A stretch of DNA of 37,612 nucleotides from assembly GCA_003671025.1 (NCBI GenBank), contig QWPW01000030.1:1-37612 (forward strand). Reading direction: 5' to 3'. Below, in pieces: positions 1 to 7,727 of the stretch. Source of the DNA: Planctomycetota bacterium (GTDB taxonomy: Bacteria; Planctomycetota; Phycisphaerae; Phycisphaerales; SM1A02). The notes beneath the pieces are model-generated. The model saw nothing but the letters and a program-made list of their open reading frames with translations. It searched no databases and was not told where the DNA came from. Every line of letters starts with the position of its first letter. The first letter of the stretch is position 1. Both the position numbers and the translations under genes were made by a program.

Positions 1-753
1 AGCATTTTTCACCAACATCACTTCGGCGTCGGTGGGATCAAGCGGAACCGCCGCCGCGAGTGTGCCCAGCAACGCGGGCGGGCTCAACGTGAGTAGGAGC
101 GACCACGCCGAGTTCATGATGTCGGTGTTGGTCTCGCTGCCGACGAGGTAGAACACGCCACGCAGCAACGCGGGGGCGAGTGCAAGCAGCACAAAGAAGG
201 CCATCGCGCCCGTGCGCGCGCGTGGCGTTGATCGACAGGTGAACATCGAAAGCAGCGCCGCGACGAAGGCGATCGACATCGCGAGCGCGACATCCATCGC
301 GATCATTCGTGTGATGGTCCATGTTGTGACCAAACGCAAAGGCCACAACACCACCTGCGCGAGCGTGAACAGTGAGATGGCATCAAGCGCGCATTGCGCG
401 ACGGGTGCCAACGAGCACGGGCCCGACAGTCGCAGCAGCGGCCAAGCGATTCCGATGCCCACGCCAAACGAGACCATCATGAGATGCATCGAAGGCGCGT
501 AGCTGCCCGCTTGACTTTGAATGGGCGGATCGAATCCAAAGAGCGAGAGCCACGTCGCGAATGCCCACACCGATGCGACGAGTACCAGTCCGCGGGGGAC
601 AAAGAGCCGCGCAGCAACAGGTGGCAGCTGCTGCTCAACATCACGCTCGGTGTCTGTCAATTCGGCCGACGCTAGACGCGCATCAACACTTGACGAATCA
701 AGCTCGCGGGCGATCGATGGTGGATCGTCGCGCTCGCGAGCCTCGTCGGTCAC
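1..753 (-). CDS. Polytopic membrane protein downstream of ftsQ (partial, runs off left edge)
   Basis: The frame is open from a GTG at 753 to the first base of the window, so 251 codons are visible and the carboxyl end is missing. After a charged, acidic cytoplasmic head of about 50 residues there are about six hydrophobic segments, near residues 55-77, 90-115, 125-150, 155-177, 183-205 and 218-240, so it is an integral membrane protein. The GTG overlaps the ftsQ stop by four bases (GTGA), which argues for translational coupling and sets the start. I do not recognise the family. Its position is where ftsA and ftsZ lie in classical division clusters, but it resembles neither. A role in the envelope is inferred from location only. 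Confidence 0.75.
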   Translation of the reverse strand, partial: MTDEARERDDPPSIARELDSSSVDARLASAELTDTERDVEQQLPPVAARLFVPRGLVLVASVWAFATWLSLFGFDPPIQSQAGSYAPSMHLMMVSFGVGIGIAWPLLRLSGPCSLAPVAQCALDAISLFTLAQVVLWPLRLVTTWTITRMIAMDVALAMSIAFVAALLSMFTCRSTPRARTGAMAFFVLLALAPALLRGVFYLVGSETNTDIMNSAWSLLLTLSPPALLGTLAAAVPLDPTDAEVMLVKNA

Positions 754-1682
754 GGCTCGTCCTGTGCCATCGCGGTCGAAGCGGGCGCGACGGCAGCAGG
801 CTGCATGGTCACGAGATCGCCGCGCAAATCGAGAGTGCGGCCGCCGCCGTTGTCGATGCGTCCGTGTTGCGCGTAGAGGTAGCCGAGCGTGCGCAACTTC
901 GTGTCGCAGGGAACTTCTGCGGCGGTGCGTTCACTCGGAGCGCGTCCCCAAATCACTTCGCCACCGTTGGCGGTGATCAGCGTGAGCGCGTTGCTCGATG
1001 CAAACTGCGAGACGTTGATCGCCGCGACTTGGCCGATCCACGGCTCTTGATGGAGCGCGCGCGCCAATTCGAGTCCTGCAGCGATGTCGCCGCCTGGCCA
1101 CGGCGTGCCAAACTCTCCGCGAGGAAACTCTTTCGCGCCTACGAGTGCGATGTAGTGCGGACTGGCAGGGCGATGTCCCGCGGGCCATTGCAGCGGAAGC
1201 AGTCGCCCTGAGGTGTCGACGAGATAGTCGTATTGTTCGTGGCGCACCACTGCGAACGGTTTCACAAAGGTCGCGTCGACGATGAAGCCGCCGTTGTCTG
1301 CCAAGCGCACTTGTTCGACCGTGTGAAACCATCCTGTTGACGTGAGCGCAGCCTGCGCCTTGGCCAATCGATGAGGATCGAGAGTCGAGCCCGTACCCAC
1401 CGCGCGCGCGACTTGCTGCGAAACCTCTGATTGGCGCAGGCCGTCAAACCACGCTGGTGCATCGACGAACGAAACAGTGGTGAGACCGCCGCCATCAAGC
1501 AGTTTCTGATCGAGGCGCGTGCGCAGTTTGGGCACGCCCCACCACACGAGTCCAACGCAGACCAGCAAAAATGTGACGGCGGCCAACGCGCACAAGCGCG
1601 TGCTTCCCGCACGAATCGCGGCGCGCAGTGAATCGAAACGGTCGGCGAATGAAGATGATTTGTTGCGTGTTTTGCGGGCCAT
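750..1682 (-). CDS. ftsQ: Cell division protein FtsQ/DivIB-like, POTRA domain
   Basis: This 310-residue protein has the FtsQ layout: a basic cytoplasmic head (MARKTRNK onward), one transmembrane helix near residues 30-51, then a periplasmic part with a POTRA-like stretch (about 70-145, including the TGWFHTVEQV segment) followed by a beta-rich domain. FtsQ family proteins link early and late divisome components and bind FtsB/FtsL. The start was placed at ATG 1682 because it follows a GAAAGG ribosome site by about six bases and gives the basic head and helix typical of the family; a longer open frame upstream overlaps ddl and looks spurious. It follows ddl after 104 bases and overlaps the next gene by four. 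Sequence identity to FtsQ is usually low, so the call rests on architecture plus the murC-murB-ddl context. Confidence 0.78.
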   Translation of the reverse strand: MARKTRNKSSSFADRFDSLRAAIRAGSTRLCALAAVTFLLVCVGLVWWGVPKLRTRLDQKLLDGGGLTTVSFVDAPAWFDGLRQSEVSQQVARAVGTGSTLDPHRLAKAQAALTSTGWFHTVEQVRLADNGGFIVDATFVKPFAVVRHEQYDYLVDTSGRLLPLQWPAGHRPASPHYIALVGAKEFPRGEFGTPWPGGDIAAGLELARALHQEPWIGQVAAINVSQFASSNALTLITANGGEVIWGRAPSERTAAEVPCDTKLRTLGYLYAQHGRIDNGGGRTLDLRGDLVTMQPAAVAPASTAMAQDEP

Positions 1683-1786
1683 CCGTGGCCTTTCGGTGTG
1701 TGCGGTGTGTGCCGAGCAGGAGCTGTGTTTGAAGAACGAATCGAAACACGTGGATCGGGAATGAATGCGAATCGCGAAAGAGAAAC

Positions 1787-2785
1787 TTAGCGAGTGACCG
1801 CGCCGCGCGCCAATGCGCGATGCACCATTCCTGCGCAGAGTTCTGCCATGTCCACGCCGCGATGACGCGACGCCATTGGCACAAGTGAGTGGGTCGTCAT
1901 GCCAGGCGCGCTGTTGATTTCGAGAAACCACGCACCGCGCGCGTCGACCATGAAGTCCGCGCGCGCGGCGTCGCGCAGACCAATGCGCTGGTACACGGCT
2001 TTGGTCGCGTCGCACATTTCTTGCTTGATCGCTTCAGGCATTTCGGGGTCGAGCACGTAGCGCGTGTCGTTGCGGAAGTACTTCGCCTCGTAGTCGTAGA
2101 ACGCAACCGCGGGCACGATCTCGATGATGGGCAACACTTCACCGTTGACGATGGCCACGGTCATCTCGCGTCCTGCGATGTATTCCTCGGCCATGAGATG
2201 CGCGCGCTTTGGTTCGAGCTCGGCGCGTGCCGCTGCGACTTGTGCGTCGTCGTGGCAGATGCGCAGATCAACGCTCGAGCCATCATTGGAAGGTTTGAAC
2301 ACCAACGGCGGTTGCAGATCGAGTTCTTCGCCGGCACGAATCTGTCGCGAGCGCGGCGTGCGCACCTGCACCGTGGCCGCGAGCATCTTGGTCTGCAACT
2401 TGTCCATCGCAATCGATGCGGGCAGCGGACGCGGACCGACATAGGCGATGCGATGCGCGAGAAAGATTCCCTCGAGAATTTCTTGCAGCGGACCGCCTTC
2501 TCCCCACGGTCCATGGAGCACGGGATAGATGACGTCGGGCGCGCATTCGAGAAGTTCGCGCGCGTCGGGACGCATCACCGTGCGCAGCACAACCTCGAAT
2601 TCGCCCGAGGATTCCAGTGCTTTCGCAACTTCGGTGCCCGACATGATGCTGACCTCACGCTCGGCGTCGGGTCCGCCCATGAGCACGAGTACGCGCGGCT
2701 TGCGGCCCGTGCATTCGCCTGCAGTGACGACACCGTGCGTGGAAAGGGATTCATTGGAACTGTTCATAAACGACTCATGCTTCAT
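1787..2785 (-). CDS. ddl: D-alanine--D-alanine ligase
   Basis: This ATP-grasp enzyme joins two D-alanines with ATP in the cytoplasm to supply the dipeptide end of the peptidoglycan precursor. Visible motifs are the amino-terminal LMGGPDAEREVS block, HGPWGEGG, the ATP-lid FKPSNDGSSVDL, the EEYIAGREMTV strand and the metal-binding EINSAPGMT near the end. The length of 332 residues is normal (about 300-370). The ATG at 2785 lies inside the end of murB, an 11-base overlap; a second ATG six codons later (2767) is possible, and neither has a strong ribosome site. Compared with the usual HGxxGEDG, the Asp is replaced by Gly in HGPWGEGG, a minor variation. It sits third in the murC-murB-ddl-ftsQ run. 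Confidence 0.93.
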   Translation of the reverse strand: MKHESFMNSSNESLSTHGVVTAGECTGRKPRVLVLMGGPDAEREVSIMSGTEVAKALESSGEFEVVLRTVMRPDARELLECAPDVIYPVLHGPWGEGGPLQEILEGIFLAHRIAYVGPRPLPASIAMDKLQTKMLAATVQVRTPRSRQIRAGEELDLQPPLVFKPSNDGSSVDLRICHDDAQVAAARAELEPKRAHLMAEEYIAGREMTVAIVNGEVLPIIEIVPAVAFYDYEAKYFRNDTRYVLDPEMPEAIKQEMCDATKAVYQRIGLRDAARADFMVDARGAWFLEINSAPGMTTHSLVPMASRHRGVDMAELCAGMVHRALARGAVTR

Positions 2786-3716
2786 CGCCGCGACGCCAGA
2801 ACACAACCTCAGTGTGAAGATGCACATTGAATTGCGCGAACACGCGCTCTTGCACCAAGTCAACCAACGCGCGCATGTCATGCACCCGCGCGCCTTTGTT
2901 TACTGCGAGAAAATTTCCATGCTGCATGCTGACAAACGCGCCGCCAACACTGGTTCCCTTGAGCCCCGCGAGATCGATCAACTGCCCCGCGCTCTTCATA
3001 GTGCCATCGGGCATCGTGGGATTGCGGAACATGCAGCCCGCGCTTGATGCGGCGAGCGGCTGTGTCGACTGCTTGTAGGTAAAGATTTCGAGAACACGTT
3101 TGCGGCACGCGACGGGGTCATCGCTGGCGACTCGAAAGCTCGCCCACACCACGATGCCCGCAGGAAGATTGGTCGTGCGATATCCGAAGTTCAACTCGTC
3201 GCGCTGGTAGATGCGCAGCGCGCCGTCGTGTGCCAGCAACGCCACCGCGTCGACGGCATCACCGATCGCTCCGTACTTTCCGCCGGCGTTCATGCGAATC
3301 GCTCCGCCGATAGACGCAGGAATTCCCGCCATTTGCTCGAGGCCGCGTAGTCCGCGACGTTTGCATTCTTGCACGATGCTTTCCATCGATGCGCCGCCAT
3401 AGGCACGCATGCGCTCGACGATTCCCGATGCATTCCATTCAACCGTCTTGAAGATCGCGCTGTCGAGTTTGACCACGACTCCATCGACGCCGTCGTCATC
3501 GACGAGAAGATTCGCCCCAGAGCCGAGCACGCGCAGGGGAAGTCCATCGCGACGACAGCGACGCATCAACGTCTCAAGCGCGGGCAACGTGCGCGGACGA
3601 AGCAAGAGATCCGCGTGACCACCAATGCCAAACCACGTGTGTGATGCGAGTGGCGCATCGAGTTCGACTGCGACGTCGAGATCGGAGTAGAGGCTCGACG
3701 GACTGGCCACGGTCAT
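2775..3716 (-). CDS. murB: UDP-N-acetylenolpyruvoylglucosamine reductase (MurB)
   Basis: MurB is the FAD- and NADPH-dependent cytoplasmic enzyme that reduces UDP-GlcNAc-enolpyruvate to UDP-MurNAc. The 313-residue product has the FAD-binding PCMH motifs: TWFGIGGHAD, GSGANLLVDD, and GIPASIGGAIRMNAGGKYG. SAGCMFRNP carries the region of the catalytic proton donor, here a Cys as in type II (Gram-positive-like) MurB. The C-terminal substrate domain ends with the conserved LHTEVVFW segment. The start ATG overlaps the murC stop as ATGA, so translation is probably coupled to murC. A longer frame upstream lies inside murC and was discarded. Confidence 0.95.
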   Translation of the reverse strand: MTVASPSSLYSDLDVAVELDAPLASHTWFGIGGHADLLLRPRTLPALETLMRRCRRDGLPLRVLGSGANLLVDDDGVDGVVVKLDSAIFKTVEWNASGIVERMRAYGGASMESIVQECKRRGLRGLEQMAGIPASIGGAIRMNAGGKYGAIGDAVDAVALLAHDGALRIYQRDELNFGYRTTNLPAGIVVWASFRVASDDPVACRKRVLEIFTYKQSTQPLAASSAGCMFRNPTMPDGTMKSAGQLIDLAGLKGTSVGGAFVSMQHGNFLAVNKGARVHDMRALVDLVQERVFAQFNVHLHTEVVFWRRGDEA

Positions 3717-5341
3717 GCCACCGCCCCAGCGTTGCAGCTTCCGTGCACAGCGCTGGAACTGATCCCGCGCGCGAGAAACTCTTGCGCCACTTGATTCACC
3801 GGACCAGCGCCCATGGTCACGATGAGATCGCCATCGCGACACACGGATTCGAGATGAGTCACGATTTCAGGAAACGCGGCGATGTGCACTGCCGATGTGT
3901 TTTGTTCACGCAATCGATCGACGAGGTCTTGGGCGCACACGCGAGTCTTCTCGAGTTCGCTGTCGCGCACAAAGTAGATCTGCGGCACGATCACCTGATC
4001 GGCCTGCGAGAAACTCGTGGCGAACTGCTCCAACAAGAATCGCGTGCGACTGTGTTGGTGCGGCTGAAAGATGCACAGAAGTCGTTTGGGTGAATGTGCA
4101 GTGCGTAACGCGCGCAGCGTCTTCTCGCACTCGGTCGGATGGTGTCCGTAGTCGTCGAACACTTCCACTTTGCCGCCGCCGGCAAGCGTGCGCGTGCCTA
4201 GTTTTTGGCTGCGTCGATCGAGTCCGCGGAAACATCCCAGCGCAACACTGATGTCATCCCAATCCGCGCCGAGCCAATGATTGATGATCGCCGCGGCCGC
4301 GCTGTTGAGCGCGTTGTGTCCGCCAGGCATCGTGCCATCCCACTGCGCAACCCAATGTCCATCGCGCAGCAATCCCACGCGATTCGCCTTCGCGTCGTAG
4401 AACACTTGATAGTCCGCCGACGGCGAAAAACCAAACGTCGTCACTTCGCAATCGAGTCCCGCGGCAACTTCGCGTCGATGCGCGCCTTCTTCGGCGATGA
4501 GCAACTTTCCACCGTGCGACGCAGGAGGCAGGATCTTTGCGAAGTCGCGAAAGCTGCCAATGATCTCGGTGAGTGACGAGTAGTAGTCGAGGTGATCTTC
4601 TTCGATGTTGTTGATCAACCCGATGGTGGGGCGGTGTTGATGAAACGAGCGATTGAACTCGCACGCTTCACAGACCAACACGCCGGGCGCACCTTGCATG
4701 GCGCCGGTGGGAATGAGCGTCGAACCAGTACGCGAACCGCCGCCGAGTTGATCGCACGTCGCACCAACAATCACGCTCGGATCGAGACCGCAGTGAATGC
4801 CCACCCACGAAGTCATCGCGGTGGTTGTGCTCTTGCCATGCGTTCCCGCGATCGACACCGCAGTGCGTCCACGCTGCGCGAGGCCGAGCGCTTCGGCGTA
4901 GTTGATCCACTCAATGCCCTTCGCGGTCGCGGCGAGAATTTCAGGATGATCGGTCTTGATCGCCGCCGACGCGACCACCAGCTGTGTGTCGGCGGGCAGC
5001 GACTGCATCGCATTGCCGACACGCACCACGATGCCCTCTGCATCGAGTCGCGCAATCATCTCGCTGTCGGATTGATCCGAGCCCGTCACAATGGCGCCGC
5101 GATTACGCAGCATCAACGCAAGGCCAGACATCCCGCATCCACCGATCCCGATGAAGTGGATGTGCCGATCGGAGAAACATGGATCGTGCGTGAGCCGATC
5201 AGACGGAACTGGATCGTGCGTGAGCCGATCAGACGGAACTGGATCGTGCGTGAGCCGATCAGACGGAACTGGATCGTGCGTGAGCCGATCAGACGGAACT
5301 GGATCGTGCGTAGCCGTCGAGCGAATTGGATGGTGACTCAC
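3713..5341 (-). CDS. murC: UDP-N-acetylmuramate--L-alanine ligase (MurC) with N-terminal decapeptide repeats
   Basis: MurC adds L-alanine to UDP-MurNAc in the cytoplasm using ATP. The protein has 542 residues, longer than the usual 450-490. The excess is an N-terminal tail of about 58 residues made of four perfect THDPVPSDRL units plus a degenerate fifth (THDPCFSDRH) before the normal core. The core begins with the IHFIGIGGCGMSG nucleotide-binding loop; the Mur ligase P-loop GTHGKST lies near 166-172; later motifs are NNIEEDHLDYY and DDYGHHPTE. The GTG start at 5341 has a GGAGAG ribosome site about ten bases upstream. No in-frame ATG, GTG or TTG lies between it and the glycine-rich loop, so the repeats should be translated. 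It follows nth by 73 bases and overlaps murB by four. Confidence 0.94.
   Translation of the reverse strand: MSHHPIRSTATHDPVPSDRLTHDPVPSDRLTHDPVPSDRLTHDPVPSDRLTHDPCFSDRHIHFIGIGGCGMSGLALMLRNRGAIVTGSDQSDSEMIARLDAEGIVVRVGNAMQSLPADTQLVVASAAIKTDHPEILAATAKGIEWINYAEALGLAQRGRTAVSIAGTHGKSTTTAMTSWVGIHCGLDPSVIVGATCDQLGGGSRTGSTLIPTGAMQGAPGVLVCEACEFNRSFHQHRPTIGLINNIEEDHLDYYSSLTEIIGSFRDFAKILPPASHGGKLLIAEEGAHRREVAAGLDCEVTTFGFSPSADYQVFYDAKANRVGLLRDGHWVAQWDGTMPGGHNALNSAAAAIINHWLGADWDDISVALGCFRGLDRRSQKLGTRTLAGGGKVEVFDDYGHHPTECEKTLRALRTAHSPKRLLCIFQPHQHSRTRFLLEQFATSFSQADQVIVPQIYFVRDSELEKTRVCAQDLVDRLREQNTSAVHIAAFPEIVTHLESVCRDGDLIVTMGAGPVNQVAQEFLARGISSSAVHGSCNAGAVA
5161..5310. repeat. 30-bp tandem repeat inside murC, four perfect copies plus one degenerate
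   Basis: Units at 5191-5220, 5221-5250, 5251-5280 and 5281-5310 are identical; 5161-5190 is a degenerate fifth copy that keeps the first and last ten bases almost intact. The unit is a multiple of three, so each gain or loss changes MurC by one decapeptide without a frameshift. Identity of all four copies at third codon positions points to recent expansion or ongoing homogenisation. There are no spacers, so this is not a CRISPR array. Confidence 0.97.
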
Positions 5342-5414
5342 GCGCGCTGCTCTCCGCGGGGGTTCTCTACAACCTAAGATGAACGCTGGTCGCGCGGGGA
5401 GCGCGGGCTTGAGA

Positions 5415-6176
5415 TTATCGTCGCGGCGCGGACTTGCGCGCCACTTTCTTCACGATTGGTGCGCGACTTTTTTTGGCTGCTGATAGCGCCTTCGGAGCAG
5501 TCGGAGTCTTCGCCTTCGAGCGTGCCTGTGAGCAGTACTTCTGACAGATCGCATCGTGTGCGCAATCGCCTCCGCGCGCCTTGCATGCGCGGCGACCGTG
5601 GAAGATCAGGAGGTGCGAGAGCAAACCCCACTCTGGCTGCGGGAAAAGTGCCATGAGATCGCGTTCGATCGCCATTGGGGTGGTGGCATTGGTGAGCGCA
5701 AATCGGTGCGCCAATCGATCCACATGCGTGTCCACGACGACGCCCACGTGACTGTCGAAACAATTGCTCAGCACGACGTTGGCGGTCTTGCGCGCGACGC
5801 CGCGCAGGAGCAACAACTCGTCCATGGTGCGCGGAACTTCACCGCCAAACTGTTCGACCAACAGACAACAACTGGCGTGGATCGCTTTGGCCTTGTTGCG
5901 AAAGAGCCCGATCGAGCGCACATAGGGTTCGATCTCGAGCGCCGTCGCGCGCGCAAACGCGTGCGGTGTTGGAAACGCCGCGAAGAGTGCAGGGGTCGCG
6001 CGATTGACCGACACGTCGGTGCATTGCGCGGAGAGAATCGTGGCGATCAAGAGTTCGTGCGGCGCACTCCAGTTGAGTTCGCAGTGCGCATCGGGATAGC
6101 GCGCCTTGAGGTCGGCGAGAATGTGGCCCGCGCGCAAACGCTGCGCGGAAGTCTTGCGAGGCAACGCATCAATCAC
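5415..6176 (-). CDS. nth: Endonuclease III (DNA glycosylase/AP lyase)
   Basis: Nth removes oxidised pyrimidines and nicks the abasic site in base-excision repair. The 253-residue product has the helix-hairpin-helix LLLLRGVARKTANVV with the catalytic Lys, and VDTHVDRLAHR with the catalytic Asp. Near the end four cysteines that would bind [4Fe-4S] occur as C-X6-C-X5-C-X3-C (CKARGGDCAHDAICQKYC), not the usual C-X6-C-X2-C-X5-C. After it comes a lysine/alanine-rich basic tail of about 38 residues, perhaps a DNA-binding extension. The GTG at 6176 overlaps the upstream membrane-protein gene by eight bases; a longer frame upstream overlaps that gene and is not credible. It precedes murC by 73 bases with no obvious terminator. 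Confidence 0.93.
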   Translation of the reverse strand: MIDALPRKTSAQRLRAGHILADLKARYPDAHCELNWSAPHELLIATILSAQCTDVSVNRATPALFAAFPTPHAFARATALEIEPYVRSIGLFRNKAKAIHASCCLLVEQFGGEVPRTMDELLLLRGVARKTANVVLSNCFDSHVGVVVDTHVDRLAHRFALTNATTPMAIERDLMALFPQPEWGLLSHLLIFHGRRACKARGGDCAHDAICQKYCSQARSKAKTPTAPKALSAAKKSRAPIVKKVARKSAPRR

Positions 6177-6804
6177 GGCGCGTTCCCCCGATTGTGACCA
6201 GCACGACGAGTAAGGCGATGACCTCAACGCTGGCCAATCGCGAGGCGTTGCTGTGCGCGGCATCAACTGCGGGCTTGAGTGCGCGCGCCACCTCGAGTTG
6301 ACCGTCGCGCGCGGCGTTGCGGTACGCGGTTTCCTCAACCGCAAACTGCGGCTGCGCCCAAAACACCCCAAAAAGCAGGGCAATCAGCGCAATCACGCTG
6401 GCACCGAGGCGCAGGTGATCCGTGCGCCTGCAGTCCTTCCGTCGCGCGGACACCATGATGAGGCTGACGGCAACGAGCGCGATCCACAGTCGCGCCTGGG
6501 CAGTGAACACGAAGACGCTTTGCACGAGCACGCCTGCGATCAACATCCTTCCTTGCGTTGCATCCGCCTGCACAAACGTCTCGAAGCCTTCGAGCGAGAG
6601 TGGCGTCTCTCGCGCAGTCGGAAAGATCGTCGTTGCGGCAATCGCGCCGGCGAGCACGAGTGCCAACCACAGCGCGAGCAGAATGAGTGTGACTGCGGCA
6701 ACCACGGTGCCAAGTGTGCTGCGCGATGGAGAGCGCGCGTTCGACAAGGGTTGATTGGCGGACAATCGCGCGTGTCGTTCATTCGCTACTGCATCGTGAG
6801 CCAT
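6169..6804 (-). CDS. Small multi-pass membrane protein, DUF4149-like
   Basis: The 211-residue product starts with a polar head of about 30 residues, then has about four to five membrane spans, near residues 32-60, 83-118, 128-148 and 188-207. The pattern of a first helix with Gly/Ala-rich face ending in TTIFPTA, and a last helix preceded by a polar AHSNASR stretch, resembles DUF4149 (TMEM205-like) membrane proteins; this is inference from topology and a few residues. The ATG at 6804 lacks a ribosome site but is preceded six bases away by TACGAT, so the mRNA may be leaderless. It is first in the run that continues with nth and murC. Confidence 0.7.
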   Translation of the reverse strand: MAHDAVANERHARLSANQPLSNARSPSRSTLGTVVAAVTLILLALWLALVLAGAIAATTIFPTARETPLSLEGFETFVQADATQGRMLIAGVLVQSVFVFTAQARLWIALVAVSLIMVSARRKDCRRTDHLRLGASVIALIALLFGVFWAQPQFAVEETAYRNAARDGQLEVARALKPAVDAAHSNASRLASVEVIALLVVLVTIGGTRRD

Positions 6805-6810
6805 CAACGC

Positions 6811-6816
6811 ATCGTA
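6811..6816 (-). promoter_or_regulatory. Putative -10 box (TACGAT), leaderless start for 6804
   Basis: On the minus strand TACGAT ends six bases before the ATG, placing the expected transcription start at the first base of the codon. No Shine-Dalgarno sequence is present, and I see no convincing -35 box. Confidence 0.5.
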
Positions 6817-6875
6817 CGAATGTCGCTGATGCGCGTACGCATCGGTGCTTGGACGCGCATGCAGAGATTGACTCG

Positions 6876-6881
6876 TACACT
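6876..6881 (+). promoter_or_regulatory. Putative -10 box (TACACT), leaderless start for 6889
   Basis: TACACT ends seven bases before the ATG at 6889. This would give an mRNA beginning at or next to the start codon. It faces away from the 6811-6816 box, so the two genes appear to share an 84-bp divergent promoter region. Confidence 0.5.
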
Positions 6882-6888
6882 CGATGTC

Positions 6889-7647
6889 ATGTCCACGGCC
6901 TCTTCCCATTCTGATCCGAGGCCACGACTTTCGGCGACTGTGATGCCGCTCACCAGCGGCGCGAACGCGATGCCGTTACGCGAAGCATTCGCATGGCTCT
7001 CAAGTGCGGGCTACTCGGCCGTTCAACTGAGCGCGACCGATCCGCTCACGCGTCCGCGCGAGCTTTCGCGATCTGCGCGCAGCGATCTCGCCTCGGCGTT
7101 GACGCGCTCGGAACTGGTCTGTTCGGGCGTGGACTTCTTCATCCCGCCCGCGCACTTCCTCGACTCAGCGCAGCTCACTCGCGCCATGGAGTCGCTGCTC
7201 GCTGCCGTGGAATTCGCGGCGCAACTTTGCCGCGTTCCCGTCGTCGCAGCGATTCCCGTGGAGACCGCTGCCGATGTTGTCGCTGAAATCGCTGCCACCG
7301 CCGCGAAACTCGGAAGTGCGGTGCTCATCCCCGTGGCCAGCGCCGACAGTGCGTTGATTCCTGCGGGACTCGGCGCGTGCCTCGACTGCGCCGCCGCGCT
7401 TGGACTTGGACAGGAGCCGCACACGGTGGTCGCGACGCTGGGCAACCGTCTTGGAGGAGTGCGCGTGGTCGACCTCTTACGCAGCGGAATGCGCGGACCC
7501 ATTCACGAACCACGCGAATCACGCCTCGATGCGATGGCACTTCGCGCAGTGCTCGATGTCGCTAGTTTTCGCGGCATTCCCGTGATGGACGCGCGCCAGT
7601 GGCCAGACCCGCGCGCGGGATTAGCGCGATCGATCGAACGTTGGTGA
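6889..7647 (+). CDS. TIM-barrel protein of the xylose isomerase-like (AP endonuclease 2) superfamily
   Basis: The 252-residue product has the alternating strand/helix pattern of sugar phosphate isomerase/epimerase-like TIM barrels. It opens with a strand (LSATVMPL), then a helix (LREAFAWLSSAGYSAVQLSA), a pattern in which the first helix is followed by the GYxAVQL segment. Later strands include VPVVAAIPV, AVLIPVA and HTVVATLGN. The usual metal ligands (Glu, Asp, His) of xylose isomerases are not clear: there is no obvious ENH or EPH motif, so it may be non-catalytic or use other residues. The start was placed at ATG 6889 because it follows the TACACT box and gives a normal barrel start. A longer open frame upstream overlaps the divergent gene. 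Substrate unknown. Confidence 0.7.
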   Translation: MSTASSHSDPRPRLSATVMPLTSGANAMPLREAFAWLSSAGYSAVQLSATDPLTRPRELSRSARSDLASALTRSELVCSGVDFFIPPAHFLDSAQLTRAMESLLAAVEFAAQLCRVPVVAAIPVETAADVVAEIAATAAKLGSAVLIPVASADSALIPAGLGACLDCAAALGLGQEPHTVVATLGNRLGGVRVVDLLRSGMRGPIHEPRESRLDAMALRAVLDVASFRGIPVMDARQWPDPRAGLARSIERW

Positions 7648-7727
7648 GTGCAAAGAGCGAACTCGCGACGACCGACCTCGCAGCACTCGCTGCGTTCTGT
7701 GCAGAGAAAGTGCGCGGCGAATTGTCG

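Noticed and set aside
5161-5310. Possible CRISPR array
   Set aside because: The four 30-bp units directly abut with no spacers and lie in frame inside murC.
4592-5377. Plus-strand frame of 261 codons reading through the repeat
   Set aside because: It is antisense to murC, whose motifs are unambiguous; the repeat length of 30 keeps several frames open.
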